A DNA stretch of 64,000 bases from Sphingobium sp. WTD-1 (GCF_030128825.1 NZ_CP119127.1:850001-914000); one strand, 5' to 3'; numbered from the stretch's first letter, positions 16,308 to 26,183 are shown. A program made the numbers and translations. Notes: a model not told the origin generated them from the letters alone.

Positions 16308-16868
16308 ATGGCCATGCACGCCCGCCACCGCAAAAAGCTGCCCGGCCTCTGGCTGATGACCGATGAGCGGGTGGAGGATGCGTCCTTGCTGGCAGCGGCT
16401 GCGCGTCTGCCACGCGGGCGCGCGGGAATCGTCTTTCGCCATTATCGCACCGAGGCGGTGAAACGGCGCGCGCTGTTCGAGGCATTGCGGGCGATCGCGC
16501 GGCGACGGCGACTGGTGCTGATGCTGGCGGGGGACGCGCGGACGGCGGCGGCCTGGCGCGCGGATGGCTGGCATGGGCGGGATGGGTCGAAAAATTTCCA
16601 CAGACTTATCCACAGCCAGGCGGCGCATGATCGGCGTGAGCTTCAGGCGGCCGCGCGCGCGGATATGGTTTTCCTGTCGCCGCTGTTCCCGACCCGGTCG
16701 CATCCTGGTGCCGGGGCGCTGGGGCGGATCGGCTTTGCGGCGCTTGCGCGGCAGGCGAAGGCGCCGGTGATGGCGCTGGGCGGGGTGAAAGCCAAGCACC
16801 GGCATATGCTGCGCGGGATCGGCGCGGTGGGTTGGGCGGCGATCGACGGACTGACCGACCATATATGA
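16308..16868 (+). CDS. Thiamine phosphate synthase-like protein
   Basis: A 186-residue ThiE/TenI barrel. LPGLWLMTDERV opens it, AARADMVFLSPLFPTRSHPG corresponds to the conserved phosphate loop, and APVMALGGV is the late conserved strand. It is shorter than typical ThiE (about 210) and its His/Ser segment differs from the usual THT motif, so activity in thiamine synthesis is uncertain. No other thi genes are close. The gene contains a perfect DnaA box at 16606. Confidence 0.7.
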   Translation: MAMHARHRKKLPGLWLMTDERVEDASLLAAAARLPRGRAGIVFRHYRTEAVKRRALFEALRAIARRRRLVLMLAGDARTAAAWRADGWHGRDGSKNFHRLIHSQAAHDRRELQAAARADMVFLSPLFPTRSHPGAGALGRIGFAALARQAKAPVMALGGVKAKHRHMLRGIGAVGWAAIDGLTDHI

Positions 16869-16919
16869 ATCCGGGTCATGGGCCCTAGCGCGGATGTGGG
16901 CCTAATAGCCTGTGGATAA
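16606..16919. other. Pair of perfect DnaA boxes, thiE-like gene and downstream gap
   Basis: TTATCCACA at 16606-16614 (plus) lies in the thiE-like gene, preceded by a degenerate ATTTCCACA at 16594. TGTGGATAA at 16911-16919 (minus) lies in the gap before the CMD gene. Two exact boxes within 315 bp, 16 kb from the origin, could form a DnaA-binding or titration locus. Confidence 0.45.
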
Positions 16920-16964
16920 GTCGGGTAGGTTGGAGAGACGCCGTCCATTTTGCGGAGACCCGAC

Positions 16965-17288
16965 ATGACCGAACCCACCGACGCGCGCCGATCCTTTGGC
17001 GATCTGGCGCCTCATCTGGCGGAAATGACCGACAAGACCCTGTTCGGCGAAGTCTGGGCCGATCCGGCGCTGTCGCCGCGCGACCGCAGCCTGATCACCA
17101 TCACCAGCCTCATCTCGCTCTATCGCGGCAATGAGCTGCCCTTTCACCTGCAGCGGGCGCTCGACAATGGGCTGACGCGCGCGGAGATCATCGCGACCAT
17201 CACCCATCTGGCCTTCTATGCCGGCTGGCCGCCGGCGATGACGGCACTGGGGATCGCCCGCAAGCTGTTCGACGATGCGCAGGACTAA
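16965..17288 (+). CDS. Carboxymuconolactone decarboxylase family protein
   Basis: A 107-residue all-helical protein. LFGEVWADPALSPRDRSLITI and NGLTRAEIIATITHLAFYAGWP match the CMD/AhpD-like fold. Catalytic Cys residues of AhpD are absent, so it is a gamma-carboxymuconolactone decarboxylase-type or unknown relative. ATG 16965 follows GCGGAGA. The next gene starts 14 bp before this stop, so the two form an operon. A DnaA box lies about 50 bp upstream. Confidence 0.85.
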   Translation: MTEPTDARRSFGDLAPHLAEMTDKTLFGEVWADPALSPRDRSLITITSLISLYRGNELPFHLQRALDNGLTRAEIIATITHLAFYAGWPPAMTALGIARKLFDDAQD

Positions 17289-17694
17289 GGCGGCGATGGG
17301 CGTATTGACGCTGGCCGCCTTCATGCTGGGCGTCGGGGCCGGGCGGCAGGCGAGGGCACAGGCCGCGCCGGATAGGCCGATCGTGCGGATCGCGGAGCTG
17401 GAGATCGATCCGGCGCAGATCGAGGATTATAAGGCCTATCTGCGCGAGGAGATTGCCGCATCGGTGGCGCAGGAGCCGGGCGTGCTGTCGCTGTCGGCGG
17501 TGGCGATCGCCGGGAAGCCTGCCAGCATCCGCCTGCTGGAAGTCTATGCCAGTGACGCGGCCTATCAGGCGCATCTCAAGACACCGCATTTCCTGAAATA
17601 TAAGCAGGGCACCGCCGACATGGTGCAGTCGCTACGCCTGATCGAGACGGAGCCGGTCATGCTCTGCGCCAAGGGTGGCGGCAGTTACTGTTGA
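17275..17694 (+). CDS. Exported antibiotic biosynthesis monooxygenase-domain protein
   Basis: 139 residues. A signal peptide (1 to about 28, ending in ARAQA) is followed by one ABM ferredoxin-like domain: IVRIAELEIDPAQIEDYKAYL, then EPGVLSLSAVA, EVYASDAAYQAHLKTPHFLKYK. Such domains act as cofactor-free quinol monooxygenases (YgiN-like), which would suit a periplasmic quinone-related role. It overlaps the CMD gene, suggesting a joint role in oxidising cyclic or quinoid compounds. Substrates are unknown. Confidence 0.8.
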   Translation: MRRTKAAMGVLTLAAFMLGVGAGRQARAQAAPDRPIVRIAELEIDPAQIEDYKAYLREEIAASVAQEPGVLSLSAVAIAGKPASIRLLEVYASDAAYQAHLKTPHFLKYKQGTADMVQSLRLIETEPVMLCAKGGGSYC

Positions 17695-17755
17695 CGCGTT
17701 GGAGCGATCGGCATCAGGCGATGCCGATCATGCGTATCCTTGCCCTTTCAGGCGA

Positions 17756-18484
17756 TCAGAATTTGAAGATGGTGCCCAGATAGACGGCCTGGTTGTCCTG
17801 GCGTTCGTCGGTCATCGGGGTCAGGCGGCCGGCAACGCTGTTGTTGTAGCGGATGCCCGCCGTCACATTCAGGTTGCGGGTCAGCGAGTAGGAGCTGGCC
17901 AGATCCAGCGAATAATCCTTGTCCGCACTGGGGTTGCGGACGGTCGCCGTCGGTTCGCGACGGCTTTCCAGCAGCACCTTGGTGCTGAATCGATCCTTCT
18001 TGCCGTCATCCAGCGAGAAATTCTTCGCATCGACCATGGTTTCGACCGGCACCGGGTCCAGCGCCTTGCGGCCGGTATTTTCCGGCAGGGCGAACTTGCG
18101 CCAGCCATGCTCGCCGTTCAGGCTGAAGCTGACGGGCGCGATGTTGACCGGGACCACCGAGCGGTTGGCGGCGACGCGATCGACGTCGCTGGCGCGGACC
18201 ATGACAGTGATCGAGCGCTGGCCGCTGAGCGAACCGCTGGTCGGCGTGAAGCGGAAATTCTGACGACCGGCCGAGGCGGCGATCTTCGCATAGGCCGCAG
18301 CCAGACGCGAATCCTTGGTCGTGGGGGTGAAGGAGGATATGCTGCCCAGCGCGCCGAGCGACACCGGGGCTTCCTCACGCATGCGGACGAGATCGGTTGC
18401 GGCGCCAAAAGCGGGCGACAGCATGAAGCCAGCGACGGCGATTGCCGAGCCTGCCAATGCCAAATGTCCCCGTTTCACGCGCAT
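17756..18484 (-). CDS. Exported protein of unknown function with barrel-like C-terminus
   Basis: 242 residues with a clear signal peptide (MRVKRGHLALAGSAIAVAGF, cleavage near AFGA). The C-terminal third alternates polar and hydrophobic residues: YSLDLASSYSLTRNLNVTAG, then QAVYLGTIFKF with a terminal Phe, as in outer membrane beta-barrels. The middle part contains Ser/Thr-rich strands. I know no named family. It is divergent from the DUF3576 gene with 234 bp between them. A small outer membrane or surface protein is the best guess. Confidence 0.65.
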   Translation of the reverse strand: MRVKRGHLALAGSAIAVAGFMLSPAFGAATDLVRMREEAPVSLGALGSISSFTPTTKDSRLAAAYAKIAASAGRQNFRFTPTSGSLSGQRSITVMVRASDVDRVAANRSVVPVNIAPVSFSLNGEHGWRKFALPENTGRKALDPVPVETMVDAKNFSLDDGKKDRFSTKVLLESRREPTATVRNPSADKDYSLDLASSYSLTRNLNVTAGIRYNNSVAGRLTPMTDERQDNQAVYLGTIFKF

Positions 18485-18718
18485 GATTCGAATCTCTTCC
18501 CCACCGGTTATTTTTCAAGACGCATTAGACACCAAAAAGCGCCATTGACCAGAGGCGCTATCCGCTTTTTGTCTGAGCTGTTGCACAGAGTACACAGACT
18601 CCGAGGACGGGTTGCGACGATCCGTGGCGTGTCGGACCCGCGCGCCCCCTTGCCCAATGGCGCGCGTCGACTATAGAAGCGGGGCGTTTTTCGTCTTTTT
18701 CAAGCTAGGACATGCCTG
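18485..18718. other. Divergent intergenic region
   Basis: A 234-bp gap between divergent starts of the exported protein and the DUF3576 lipoprotein. It must carry both promoters. A T-rich patch at 18688-18700 precedes the DUF3576 start. I see no clear palindrome or RNA gene. Confidence 0.5.
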
Positions 18719-19165
18719 ATGGTCCGTCGCCTTCCCGTTACCCTTTCCTCCGGTCTTCTGCTGGCTGCGCTCCTGCCGCTTGCCGCATGCGGTGGCGGCG
18801 CGAAGGAACGGCCCAAGGCCGATCTGGCCGCGTCGAAGGTCACCACCATCGGCGTCAACGCCTATCTGTGGCGCGCCAGCCTGGACACGCTGTCCTTCAT
18901 GCCGATGGTGCAGACCGATTCCAACGGCGGCGTCATCGTCACCGACTGGTATACCAATCCCAACACGCCGAGTGAACGGATGAAGGTCACCGTGTCGATC
19001 CTGGATCAGGATCTGCGGGCCGACGCGCTGCGCGTGGCCGCCAGCCGCCAGGTCAACCAGAATGGCCAGTGGGTCGATGCCCCGGTGCAGGCCGCGACGG
19101 TGCAGAAGCTGGAAGAGATCATCCTGACCAAGGCGCGCGACCTGCGCCGCATGGCGATCGGCTGA
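18719..19165 (+). CDS. DUF3576 family lipoprotein
   Basis: 148 residues. The lipobox LAAC ends at about residue 24, followed by GGGAKERPK, then a globular domain with TIGVNAYLWRASLDTLSFMP and GGVIVTDWYTNPNTPSERMK. This family sits upstream of leuS in many alphaproteobacteria and the role is unknown; the position next to lptE suggests the envelope. It is presumably anchored in the outer membrane. Confidence 0.85.
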   Translation: MVRRLPVTLSSGLLLAALLPLAACGGGAKERPKADLAASKVTTIGVNAYLWRASLDTLSFMPMVQTDSNGGVIVTDWYTNPNTPSERMKVTVSILDQDLRADALRVAASRQVNQNGQWVDAPVQAATVQKLEEIILTKARDLRRMAIG

Positions 19166-19218
19166 ACCACCCCTTTCGGGCGCGACTGATACGGTAACGC
19201 CCTGTTTTCAAACCATCG

Positions 19219-19245
19219 GGGCTGGGCTTTTACGGAGCCCAGCCC
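19219..19245 (+). terminator. Hairpin in the leader of leuS
   Basis: GGGCTGGGCT at 19219-19228 pairs perfectly with AGCCCAGCCC at 19236-19245 around TTTACGG. It lies 24 bp before the leuS ATG. It may terminate the DUF3576 transcript or act as a leader structure; the T-run is poor. Confidence 0.55.
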
Positions 19246-19268
19246 GCTTGCATTTGTAAGGACATGAC

Positions 19269-21782
19269 ATGCAAAGGCGCTTCAACCCGCTGGAGGCCGA
19301 CGCCCGCTGGCAGGCCGTCTGGGACGAGAAGCAGAGCTTCAAGGCGGACGATGCCTCGACGAAGCCGCGCAGCTACGTGCTGGAGATGTTCCCTTATCCG
19401 TCGGGGCGCATCCATATCGGTCATGTCCGCAATTACTCGATGGGCGACGTGCTGGCGCGCTTCCGCCGGATGACCGGCCATGAAGTGCTGCATCCGATGG
19501 GCTGGGACGCGTTCGGCATGCCGGCCGAAAATGCGGCGATGGAAAAGAAGGTGCATCCGGGCGAATGGACCCGGTCCAACATCGCCAATATGCGCGCGCA
19601 GCTGAAGAAGCTGGGCTTCGCGATCGACTGGAGTCGCGAACTCGCCACCTGCGAGCCGGGCTATTATGGCCATGAACAGGCGCTGTTCCTGGACATGCTG
19701 GAATCGGGCCTGGTCTATCGCAAGGAAAGCCAGGTCAACTGGGATCCGGTCGACATGACCGTGCTGGCGAACGAGCAGGTGATCGACGGGCGCGGCTGGC
19801 GCTCGGGCGCGCTGGTCGAGAAGCGCAAGCTCAACCAGTGGTTCCTCAAGATCACCCAGTTTGCCGACGATCTGCTGGAGGGCCTCCAGACGCTCGACCA
19901 GTGGCCCGACAAGGTGCGGACCATGCAGGAAAAATGGATCGGCAAGTCGGTCGGCCTGCAGTTCAGCTTCAAGCCGGTCGCGCCGTTCGACAGCGCGATC
20001 GAGGTCTATTCGACCCGCCCCGACACCATCTTCGGCGCCAGCTTCGTCGCGATCGCGGCCGACCATCCGGTCGCGCAGGCCGTTGCCGCGAACAATCCCG
20101 ATGCCGTTGCCTTCATCGAGAAGTGCAAGGAAGGCGGCACCACCGCCGCCGAGCTGGAAACGGCGGAGAAGCTGGGCTTCGACACCGGCTTGACGGTTGC
20201 GCATCCGTTCGATCCCGATTGGCACCTGCCCGTCTTCATCGCCAATTTCGTGCTGATGGACTATGGCACCGGCGCCGTCATGGGCGTGCCCGCACATGAC
20301 CAGCGCGACCTCGACTTCGCGCGCAAATATATGCTGCCGGTCGAGCGCGTCGTCGCGCTGGACGGCGAAGCCGACAAGCCGATCCATGACGAGGCCTATA
20401 CCGGCCCCGGCCATCTGGTTAACTCGCGCTTCCTGGACGGCATGGCGGTCGAAGCCGCCAAGGCCGCCGTCATCGCCCGCGCCGAGGGCGAAGGCTGGGG
20501 CGCGGGCAAGACCGTGTTCCGCCTGCGCGACTGGGGCGTGTCGCGCCAGCGTTACTGGGGCACCCCGATCCCGGTCATCCATTGCGATGATTGTGGTGTG
20601 GTGGGCGTGCCCAAGGACCAGCTGCCGGTGAAGCTGCCTGAGGATGTGACCTTCGACATTCCTGGCAATCCGCTGGATCGTCACCCGACCTGGAAGCATG
20701 TCGATTGCCCGTCCTGTGGCAAGCCGGCGCGGCGCGAGACCGACACGCTCGACACCTTCGCGGATTCGAGCTGGTATTTTATCCGCTTCGCCAGCCAGCC
20801 CGACGACAAGCCGTTCGATCGTGCGACGGTCGAGCAGTGGCTGCCGGTCGGCCAATATATTGGCGGCGTTGAACATGCGATCCTGCATCTTCTCTACGCC
20901 CGTTTCTGGACCCGCGCGCTGCAGCATATGGGCCAGCTCGGCTTTGCCGAGCCGTTCACCGGCCTGTTCACCCAGGGCATGGTGACGCACGAGACCTACA
21001 AGGCCGGCGATGGCAGCTGGCTGTCGCCGCAGGAGATCAAGAAGTCCGGCGACGACTATATCCATATCGAGAGCGGAGCGCCGGTGAGCGTCGGCCGCGT
21101 CGAGAAGATGTCCAAGTCGAAGAAGAATGTCGTCGATCCCGATGACATCATCGAGCAGTATGGCGCCGACGCCGTACGCTGGTTCATGCTGTCGGACAGC
21201 CCGCCCGAGCGCGACCTGCCCTGGACCGAGGCCGGCATCGAGGGCAGCTGGCGCTTCGTCAACCGCGTCTGGCGCCTGTTCGGCGAAGCCGATGCGGCGG
21301 CAGAGGGCCAGGACAAGGCGCTGGACCGCAAGCTGCACCAGACGATCGACGGCGTCGCCAAGGATATCGAGGCGCTGGGCTTCAACAAGGCCGTCGCCAA
21401 GATCTATGAGCTGGTGAACGCGATCGAGAAGGCCAAGCCGTCGGCCAGCCGCACCGCGGCGATCCGCGCGCTGGCGCTGCTGGTGGCGCCGATGACCCCG
21501 CATCTGGCCGAAGAGGGCTGGGCCGAGATGGCGCAGCCGGGCCTGATCGCCGAAGCCGCCTGGCCGGCGGTCGATCCGGCGCTGCTGGTCGAGGATGAAG
21601 TGACCATCGCCTGCCAGGTGATGGGCAAGCTGCGCGACACCATCACCGTCCCCAAGGGTACGCCGAAGGACGAACTGGAAAAGCTGGCGCTGGCCGCGCC
21701 GAACGTCGTTCGCACGCTGGATGGCGCCACCCCCAAGAAGGTGATCGTGGTGCCCGACCGTCTGGTCAATCTGGTCATCTGA
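19269..21782 (+). CDS. leuS: Leucyl-tRNA synthetase
   Basis: An 837-residue class I synthetase charging tRNA-Leu. The HIGH-type motif is [20 protein letters not shown] near residue 42, the CP1 editing domain occupies roughly 220-415 with a [12 protein letters not shown] segment, and [12 protein letters not shown] near residue 617 is the KMSKS loop. A zinc-knuckle-like pair CDDC...CPSC is also present. Length is normal for alphaproteobacteria. lptE and holA follow in the same direction, a conserved trio. Confidence 0.97.
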   Translation: MQRRFNPLEADARWQAVWDEKQSFKADDASTKPRSYVLEMFPYPSGRIHIGHVRNYSMGDVLARFRRMTGHEVLHPMGWDAFGMPAENAAMEKKVHPGEWTRSNIANMRAQLKKLGFAIDWSRELATCEPGYYGHEQALFLDMLESGLVYRKESQVNWDPVDMTVLANEQVIDGRGWRSGALVEKRKLNQWFLKITQFADDLLEGLQTLDQWPDKVRTMQEKWIGKSVGLQFSFKPVAPFDSAIEVYSTRPDTIFGASFVAIAADHPVAQAVAANNPDAVAFIEKCKEGGTTAAELETAEKLGFDTGLTVAHPFDPDWHLPVFIANFVLMDYGTGAVMGVPAHDQRDLDFARKYMLPVERVVALDGEADKPIHDEAYTGPGHLVNSRFLDGMAVEAAKAAVIARAEGEGWGAGKTVFRLRDWGVSRQRYWGTPIPVIHCDDCGVVGVPKDQLPVKLPEDVTFDIPGNPLDRHPTWKHVDCPSCGKPARRETDTLDTFADSSWYFIRFASQPDDKPFDRATVEQWLPVGQYIGGVEHAILHLLYARFWTRALQHMGQLGFAEPFTGLFTQGMVTHETYKAGDGSWLSPQEIKKSGDDYIHIESGAPVSVGRVEKMSKSKKNVVDPDDIIEQYGADAVRWFMLSDSPPERDLPWTEAGIEGSWRFVNRVWRLFGEADAAAEGQDKALDRKLHQTIDGVAKDIEALGFNKAVAKIYELVNAIEKAKPSASRTAAIRALALLVAPMTPHLAEEGWAEMAQPGLIAEAAWPAVDPALLVEDEVTIACQVMGKLRDTITVPKGTPKDELEKLALAAPNVVRTLDGATPKKVIVVPDRLVNLVI

Positions 21783-21840
21783 CCTGTGCCCGTCACCCCG
21801 ACCTTTGGTTCGACAAGGGCGGGGTGACGGGATAAGGATC

Positions 21841-22392
21841 ATGCCCATGAAGCGCATCCTTCCCCTCGTCGCCCTCACTCTTCTTACCGCCTGCGGGCTG
21901 CGCCCGGTCTATGGCGGCGGCAGCCATGGCGCGGTGGCGCAGGGGCTGGGCCATGTCGAGGTGCAGGATATTGCGGGCAAGGGCGGCTGGTTGATGCGCA
22001 ATGCGCTCAACGACCGGCTGGGCGCGATCAGCAATGGTTCCGGCCCCAGCTACAAGCTGGTGGTGAAGCTGGATGACCAGATCAGCGGTTTCGGTTTGCG
22101 GTCCGACGCGGCCATCACCCGCGAGCGGCGCACGCTGCGGGCGCGCTATCAGCTGATCGACGAAGCGACCGGCGCGCAGGTGCTGGACGATAGCGCCGGG
22201 TCGGACGCCGGCATCAACGCGACGTCGAGCGAATATGCGACGATCGCGGCGGAAGACACGGCGCTGGAGCGGCTGTCGGAGATCGTTGCCGACCAGATTG
22301 TCACCCGCCTGGCGCTGTATGCGACGCGCAAGGAAGGCGCCCAGGTGGCGCCATCGTCGGCCCCATCGTCGGCGGCATCGACCGGCCAGTGA
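21841..22392 (+). CDS. lptE: LPS assembly lipoprotein LptE
   Basis: 183 residues. MPMKRILPLVALTLLTAC gives a lipobox ending at Cys18, then GLRPVYGG, the typical alphaproteobacterial LptE start. It would form the plug of the LptD channel that inserts lipopolysaccharide, or glycosphingolipid-carrying equivalents, into the outer membrane; sphingomonads often lack LPS, so the substrate is uncertain. The stop overlaps holA (GTGA). A Ser/Ala-rich tail is probably disordered. Confidence 0.85.
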   Translation: MPMKRILPLVALTLLTACGLRPVYGGGSHGAVAQGLGHVEVQDIAGKGGWLMRNALNDRLGAISNGSGPSYKLVVKLDDQISGFGLRSDAAITRERRTLRARYQLIDEATGAQVLDDSAGSDAGINATSSEYATIAAEDTALERLSEIVADQIVTRLALYATRKEGAQVAPSSAPSSAASTGQ

Positions 22393-23417
22393 AAGCCAAT
22401 CGCGGCCAGATAGAAAAGGCGCTCGATGCGCCGCCGTCGGATATCCGCTTCTTCCTGCTCTATGGTCCTGACGAGGCGGGCAGCACCGCGCTTGCCAAGC
22501 GGCTGGAGCGGGCGATGGGGCCGGGGGCCGAGCGGGTCGATCTGGACGTGGCCACGCTGCGCGAGGATCCGGCACGGCTGGCGGACGAGGCGGCGTCCTT
22601 CTCCATGTTCGGCGACAAGCGCTGGGTGCGGATCAACGGCATGGGCGATGAATCGCTGCCGGCGGTCACGGCGTTGCTGGAGGCGGAGGCGGCGGGCAAT
22701 CCGGTGATCGCGATCGCGGGCGCGCTCAAGGCGACGTCGAAGCTGGTCAAGCTGGCGCTCGACCATAAGGGCTGCATGGCCTTCATCTCCTATCAGCCCG
22801 ATGCCCGCGAGGCGGAGCAGATCGCGATGGCGACCGCGCGCGAGAACGGCCTGCGCCTGCCGCAGGAACTGGCGCGCCGCATCGTCGACCTGGCCAATGG
22901 CGACCGGGCGCTGATGGGAATCGAGATCGAGAAGCTGGTCCTCTATCTCGACGCCGCGCCGGAACAGCCGCGCGAGGCGACGGCGGAGGCGCTGGACGCA
23001 TTGTCGGCCGACAATCCCGATTCCGATGCGGCGCCGCTGGTCAATGCGGTGCTGGGCGGCGACCTTCGGGCGATGCACAAGGAACTCAACAATCTGGCGG
23101 AGATCGGCGCGGCCATGGCGTCGGTGATCCGGCCGCTGCTGACCCGTGCCATGCTGATCGCCAATATCCGCGCCGATTTCGACAGTAGCGGACGGCTGGA
23201 GGCGGCGGTGGAATCGGCCGGCAAGGCGGTCTTCTGGAAGGAGAAGGGGCTGGTCACCCGCCAGGTGCGGCTCTGGGACGCGACCGGTATCGCCCGCGTC
23301 ATCCAGCGCCTGGCCCAGGCCGAACGGTCCAGCCGTGGCGGCAAGGGGCTGGGCGACCTGCTGGTGCGGCACGAGCTGCTGGCGATCGCCCGACAGGCGG
23401 CGCGCGAGCGGGCCTGA
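22389..23417 (+). CDS. holA: DNA polymerase III delta subunit
   Basis: A 342-residue clamp-loader subunit, GTG start overlapping the lptE stop by four bases. [19 protein letters not shown] is the degenerate P-loop-like N-terminus of HolA, and [27 protein letters not shown] is the conserved middle part. It opens the beta clamp as part of the DnaX complex. The leuS-lptE-holA order is conserved in alphaproteobacteria. Confidence 0.93.
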   Translation: MKANRGQIEKALDAPPSDIRFFLLYGPDEAGSTALAKRLERAMGPGAERVDLDVATLREDPARLADEAASFSMFGDKRWVRINGMGDESLPAVTALLEAEAAGNPVIAIAGALKATSKLVKLALDHKGCMAFISYQPDAREAEQIAMATARENGLRLPQELARRIVDLANGDRALMGIEIEKLVLYLDAAPEQPREATAEALDALSADNPDSDAAPLVNAVLGGDLRAMHKELNNLAEIGAAMASVIRPLLTRAMLIANIRADFDSSGRLEAAVESAGKAVFWKEKGLVTRQVRLWDATGIARVIQRLAQAERSSRGGKGLGDLLVRHELLAIARQAARERA

Positions 23418-23460
23418 TCGCGGACTTGATAAGGGCTTCGGCGGACGCCATATTGCGGCC

Positions 23461-23865
23461 ATGGAAAAGCTGGACCTGAGCGAAGCCGAATGGCGTGCGC
23501 GCCTTTCCCCCGAACAATATCATGTGCTGCGCGAAGCGGGCACCGAACGGGCCTTCACCGGCAAATATAACAGCAACAAGGCGGACGGCGTCTATTATTG
23601 CGCCGGTTGCGGCGCGGAGCTGTTCGATGCCGAGGAAAAATATGACAGCGGGTCGGGTTGGCCCAGCTTCACCGCGCCGGTCGATATCGACGCGGTCGAG
23701 GAAATTCGCGATGCCAGCCATGGCATGATCCGCACCGAGGTGCGCTGCGCCACCTGCGAGGGCCATCTGGGCCATGTCTTCCCTGACGGCCCCGGCGTCA
23801 ACGGCCTGCGTTACTGCATGAACAGCGCGTCGCTGGATTTCAAGTCGCGCGACGACGCGGAATAA
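23461..23865 (+). CDS. msrB: Peptide-methionine (R)-S-oxide reductase
   Basis: A 134-residue MsrB. Two zinc CxxC pairs (CAGC and CATC) and the catalytic Cys in [11 protein letters not shown] near the end are present, with GWPSFTAP in between. It repairs methionine-R-sulfoxide in the cytosol; no signal is seen. ATG 23461 gives [15 protein letters not shown], the normal start. A GC-rich hairpin (23890-23920) follows. Confidence 0.95.
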   Translation: MEKLDLSEAEWRARLSPEQYHVLREAGTERAFTGKYNSNKADGVYYCAGCGAELFDAEEKYDSGSGWPSFTAPVDIDAVEEIRDASHGMIRTEVRCATCEGHLGHVFPDGPGVNGLRYCMNSASLDFKSRDDAE

Positions 23866-23889
23866 GAACGACAGAGGGACGGACCGCTG

Positions 23890-23920
23890 CGGGGCGGGGC
23901 AGCATGTCCTGCCCGCCCCG
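23890..23920 (+). terminator. Hairpin after msrB
   Basis: CGGGGCGGGGCAG pairs with CTGCCCGCCCCG (one bulged base) around CATGTC. No T-run follows, so termination would be inefficient or Rho-dependent. Confidence 0.5.
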
Positions 23921-24054
23921 GCTTGTTCGGACCTCCACCGATAATATTCATCGCGGGTAAAGCCGCATCATCCTTACAGACCGGGGAGTTTTCCGGACGA
24001 GCGCCCTGATTTGCGCTGGTCCGGGCCGGTAATAGCGCGTATCCGGGGCGGCAA

Positions 24055-26148
24055 ATGGCACGATCTGACAAGAGCAAGAAGGCGCCGGGCAAGGCGAAGA
24101 AATGGCTGGTGCGCGGGCTCAAGATCGGTCTGGTCGGCGCCTTTGCCGGTCTGGTCGCGATCGGCGTGGCCGTGTTCATCGCGATGCAGTCGCTGCCCGA
24201 TTATAACAGCCTCAAATCCTCCCCCAATGGCCAGATGATCCGCGTCCATGCGGCGGACGGATCGGTCATCGTCTCCCTGGGGCCGAGCTTCGGCCGCTGG
24301 CTGAGCTATGACCAGATTCCCTCGGTCATGGTCGATGCGATGGTGTCGACCGAGGATCGCCGTTTCTACATGCACCCCGGCGTCGATCCGGTCGGCATGG
24401 CACGCGCGGCCTGGGTCGCGCTGGAACGGCGGGGCAGCGGCCGGCGCTGGCAGGGCGCGTCGACCATCACTCAGCAGGTTGCGCGCAACATCTTCCTCAA
24501 CAACAGCTATAGCTGGGGCCGCAAGGTCCGCGAGATGGTGCTGGCGATGGCGCTGGAGCGCAAATTCTCCAAGCAGCAGATCCTGGAACTCTATCTCAAC
24601 AAGGTCTATTTCGGCGGCGGCGCCTATGGCATCGACGCCGCCAGCCGCAAATTCTTCGGCCATCCCGCACAGAGCCTGGACCTGCCCGAGGCGGCGATCA
24701 TCGCTGGCCTGGTGAAGGCGCCGTCCAGTTACTCCCCCACCGCCGATGCCGAGGCCGCGATCGGCCGCGCCGGCGTGGTGCTCGACCTGATGCAGGAAAA
24801 TGGCAAGATCAGCGCTACCGATCATGCCAATGCCAATCTGGACGGCGTGCGCATGGCGCCCGAGCCGCCGCAGAACAGCGTGCGCTATTTCACCGACTGG
24901 GCGCTGCCGCAGCTCGATACGCTGATCGACGAGCCCAATGAGCCGCTGGAAGTCTATACCACCATTGACCTTGGCATGCAGAATGCGGCGACCGCTGCAG
25001 TGAAGGCCAATGTGTCGAACGGCATGCAGGGCGCGCTGGTCAGCCTGGACCGCGACGGGGCGGTGCGCGCCATGGTCGGCGGGCTCGACTATGTGACGTC
25101 CAACTATAACCGTGCGACGACCGCCGTGCGTCAGCCCGGTTCGGCCTGGAAGATCTTCGTCTATATGGCGGCGCTGGAGGCAGGCTATACGCCCGATACC
25201 GGCGTTACCGATGAGCCGGTGACGATCAATGGCTGGAGCCCGCGCAACAGCAATGGCCGCTTTGCCGGCGCGATCGATATCCGCACCGCCTTTGCCTATT
25301 CGATCAACACGGTCGCGGCGAAGCTGGGCGTGGAGGTCGGCTTCCCGACCGTCGCCGACATGGCGCGCCGCTTCGGCATCACCACGCCGATCAACACCCA
25401 CCCCTCGATGGTGCTGGGCACGTCGGATGTGCGGCTGATCGACATGACCCGCGCCTTCGCCTCGATCGCGCGCAAGGGCGTGGCGGTGACCCCCTATGGC
25501 ATCACCAAGGTGACGACCGCCGACGGGCGGATGCTCTACCAGCATCAGGATGACACCAGCCGCGTGCTGGTGGCGCCCTGGGTCGCGGCGGGCATGACCG
25601 ACCTGATGCAGACGGCGGTCAGTACCGGCACCGGCAGGGCGGCGCAGATCGGTCGCCCGGTCGCGGGCAAGACCGGCACCACCAACAGCGGCAAGGATGG
25701 ATGGTTCCTGGGCTTTTCCAGCGGTATCACCACCGGCGTCTGGGTCGGCCGGGATGACGCCAAGGCGGTGCCTTCGCTCTATGGCGGTCGCGCGCCCGCC
25801 CACGCCTTCGCCGATTATATGAAGGTCGCCGTCGCCAAGCGGCCGGTGGAGCAGTTCGAGACCCAGGTCACCCTGCCCGAATGGCAGCTGGAGCCGGACG
25901 AGGAAGCCTATTACGGCCAGCCGGACAACGGCATGGAAGGCGGCATGATGGTCGATGAAAATGGCCTGCCGATCGACCGTGCCCGGCCGGCCGGCAGCGA
26001 GGCGGAGGATGGCGAGGAGGCGGCCCAGCCCGATCCGGCCGATCGCCCCGCGCCGCCGCGCCTGGACCAGCAGTGGATCGACAATGTGCTGGGCCGCACG
26101 CCGCGCCAGCGCCAGCCGGCCCAGCAGCAGCGACCCGACAATCCCTGA
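24055..26148 (+). CDS. Class A penicillin-binding protein (transglycosylase/transpeptidase)
   Basis: 697 residues. A short cytosolic tail and one membrane helix (about 20-43) lead to a GT51 glycosyltransferase domain with STEDRRFY (catalytic Glu100) and QGASTITQQVARN, then a transpeptidase domain with SxxK at Ser363 (QPGSAWK), SIN near 418, and KTGTTNSGKDGWF (Lys539). It polymerises and cross-links murein in the periplasm. The last 90 residues are acidic, Pro/Gln-rich and probably disordered. The length sits nearer PBP1C/2A types than PBP1a of E. coli. Confidence 0.93.
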   Translation: MARSDKSKKAPGKAKKWLVRGLKIGLVGAFAGLVAIGVAVFIAMQSLPDYNSLKSSPNGQMIRVHAADGSVIVSLGPSFGRWLSYDQIPSVMVDAMVSTEDRRFYMHPGVDPVGMARAAWVALERRGSGRRWQGASTITQQVARNIFLNNSYSWGRKVREMVLAMALERKFSKQQILELYLNKVYFGGGAYGIDAASRKFFGHPAQSLDLPEAAIIAGLVKAPSSYSPTADAEAAIGRAGVVLDLMQENGKISATDHANANLDGVRMAPEPPQNSVRYFTDWALPQLDTLIDEPNEPLEVYTTIDLGMQNAATAAVKANVSNGMQGALVSLDRDGAVRAMVGGLDYVTSNYNRATTAVRQPGSAWKIFVYMAALEAGYTPDTGVTDEPVTINGWSPRNSNGRFAGAIDIRTAFAYSINTVAAKLGVEVGFPTVADMARRFGITTPINTHPSMVLGTSDVRLIDMTRAFASIARKGVAVTPYGITKVTTADGRMLYQHQDDTSRVLVAPWVAAGMTDLMQTAVSTGTGRAAQIGRPVAGKTGTTNSGKDGWFLGFSSGITTGVWVGRDDAKAVPSLYGGRAPAHAFADYMKVAVAKRPVEQFETQVTLPEWQLEPDEEAYYGQPDNGMEGGMMVDENGLPIDRARPAGSEAEDGEEAAQPDPADRPAPPRLDQQWIDNVLGRTPRQRQPAQQQRPDNP

Positions 26149-26155
26149 TCTTGTG

Positions 26156-26183
26156 CCTCAGCGTCCCTGACGGGGCGCTGAGG
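26156..26183. terminator. Hairpin between convergent PBP and protease genes
   Basis: A 12-bp stem (left arm 26156-26167, right arm 26172-26183, one G-U pair) with a TGAC loop overlaps the stop codon of the protease gene. It lies seven bases after the PBP stop. There is no T-run on either side, but it is well placed as a shared transcript end. Confidence 0.6.

Noticed and set aside
19230..21878. Very long open frame antisense to leuS (about 880 codons)
   Set aside because: High-GC third positions create long open antisense frames; leuS on the plus strand has all synthetase motifs, and the antisense protein has a shadow composition rich in Arg, His, Gly and Asp.
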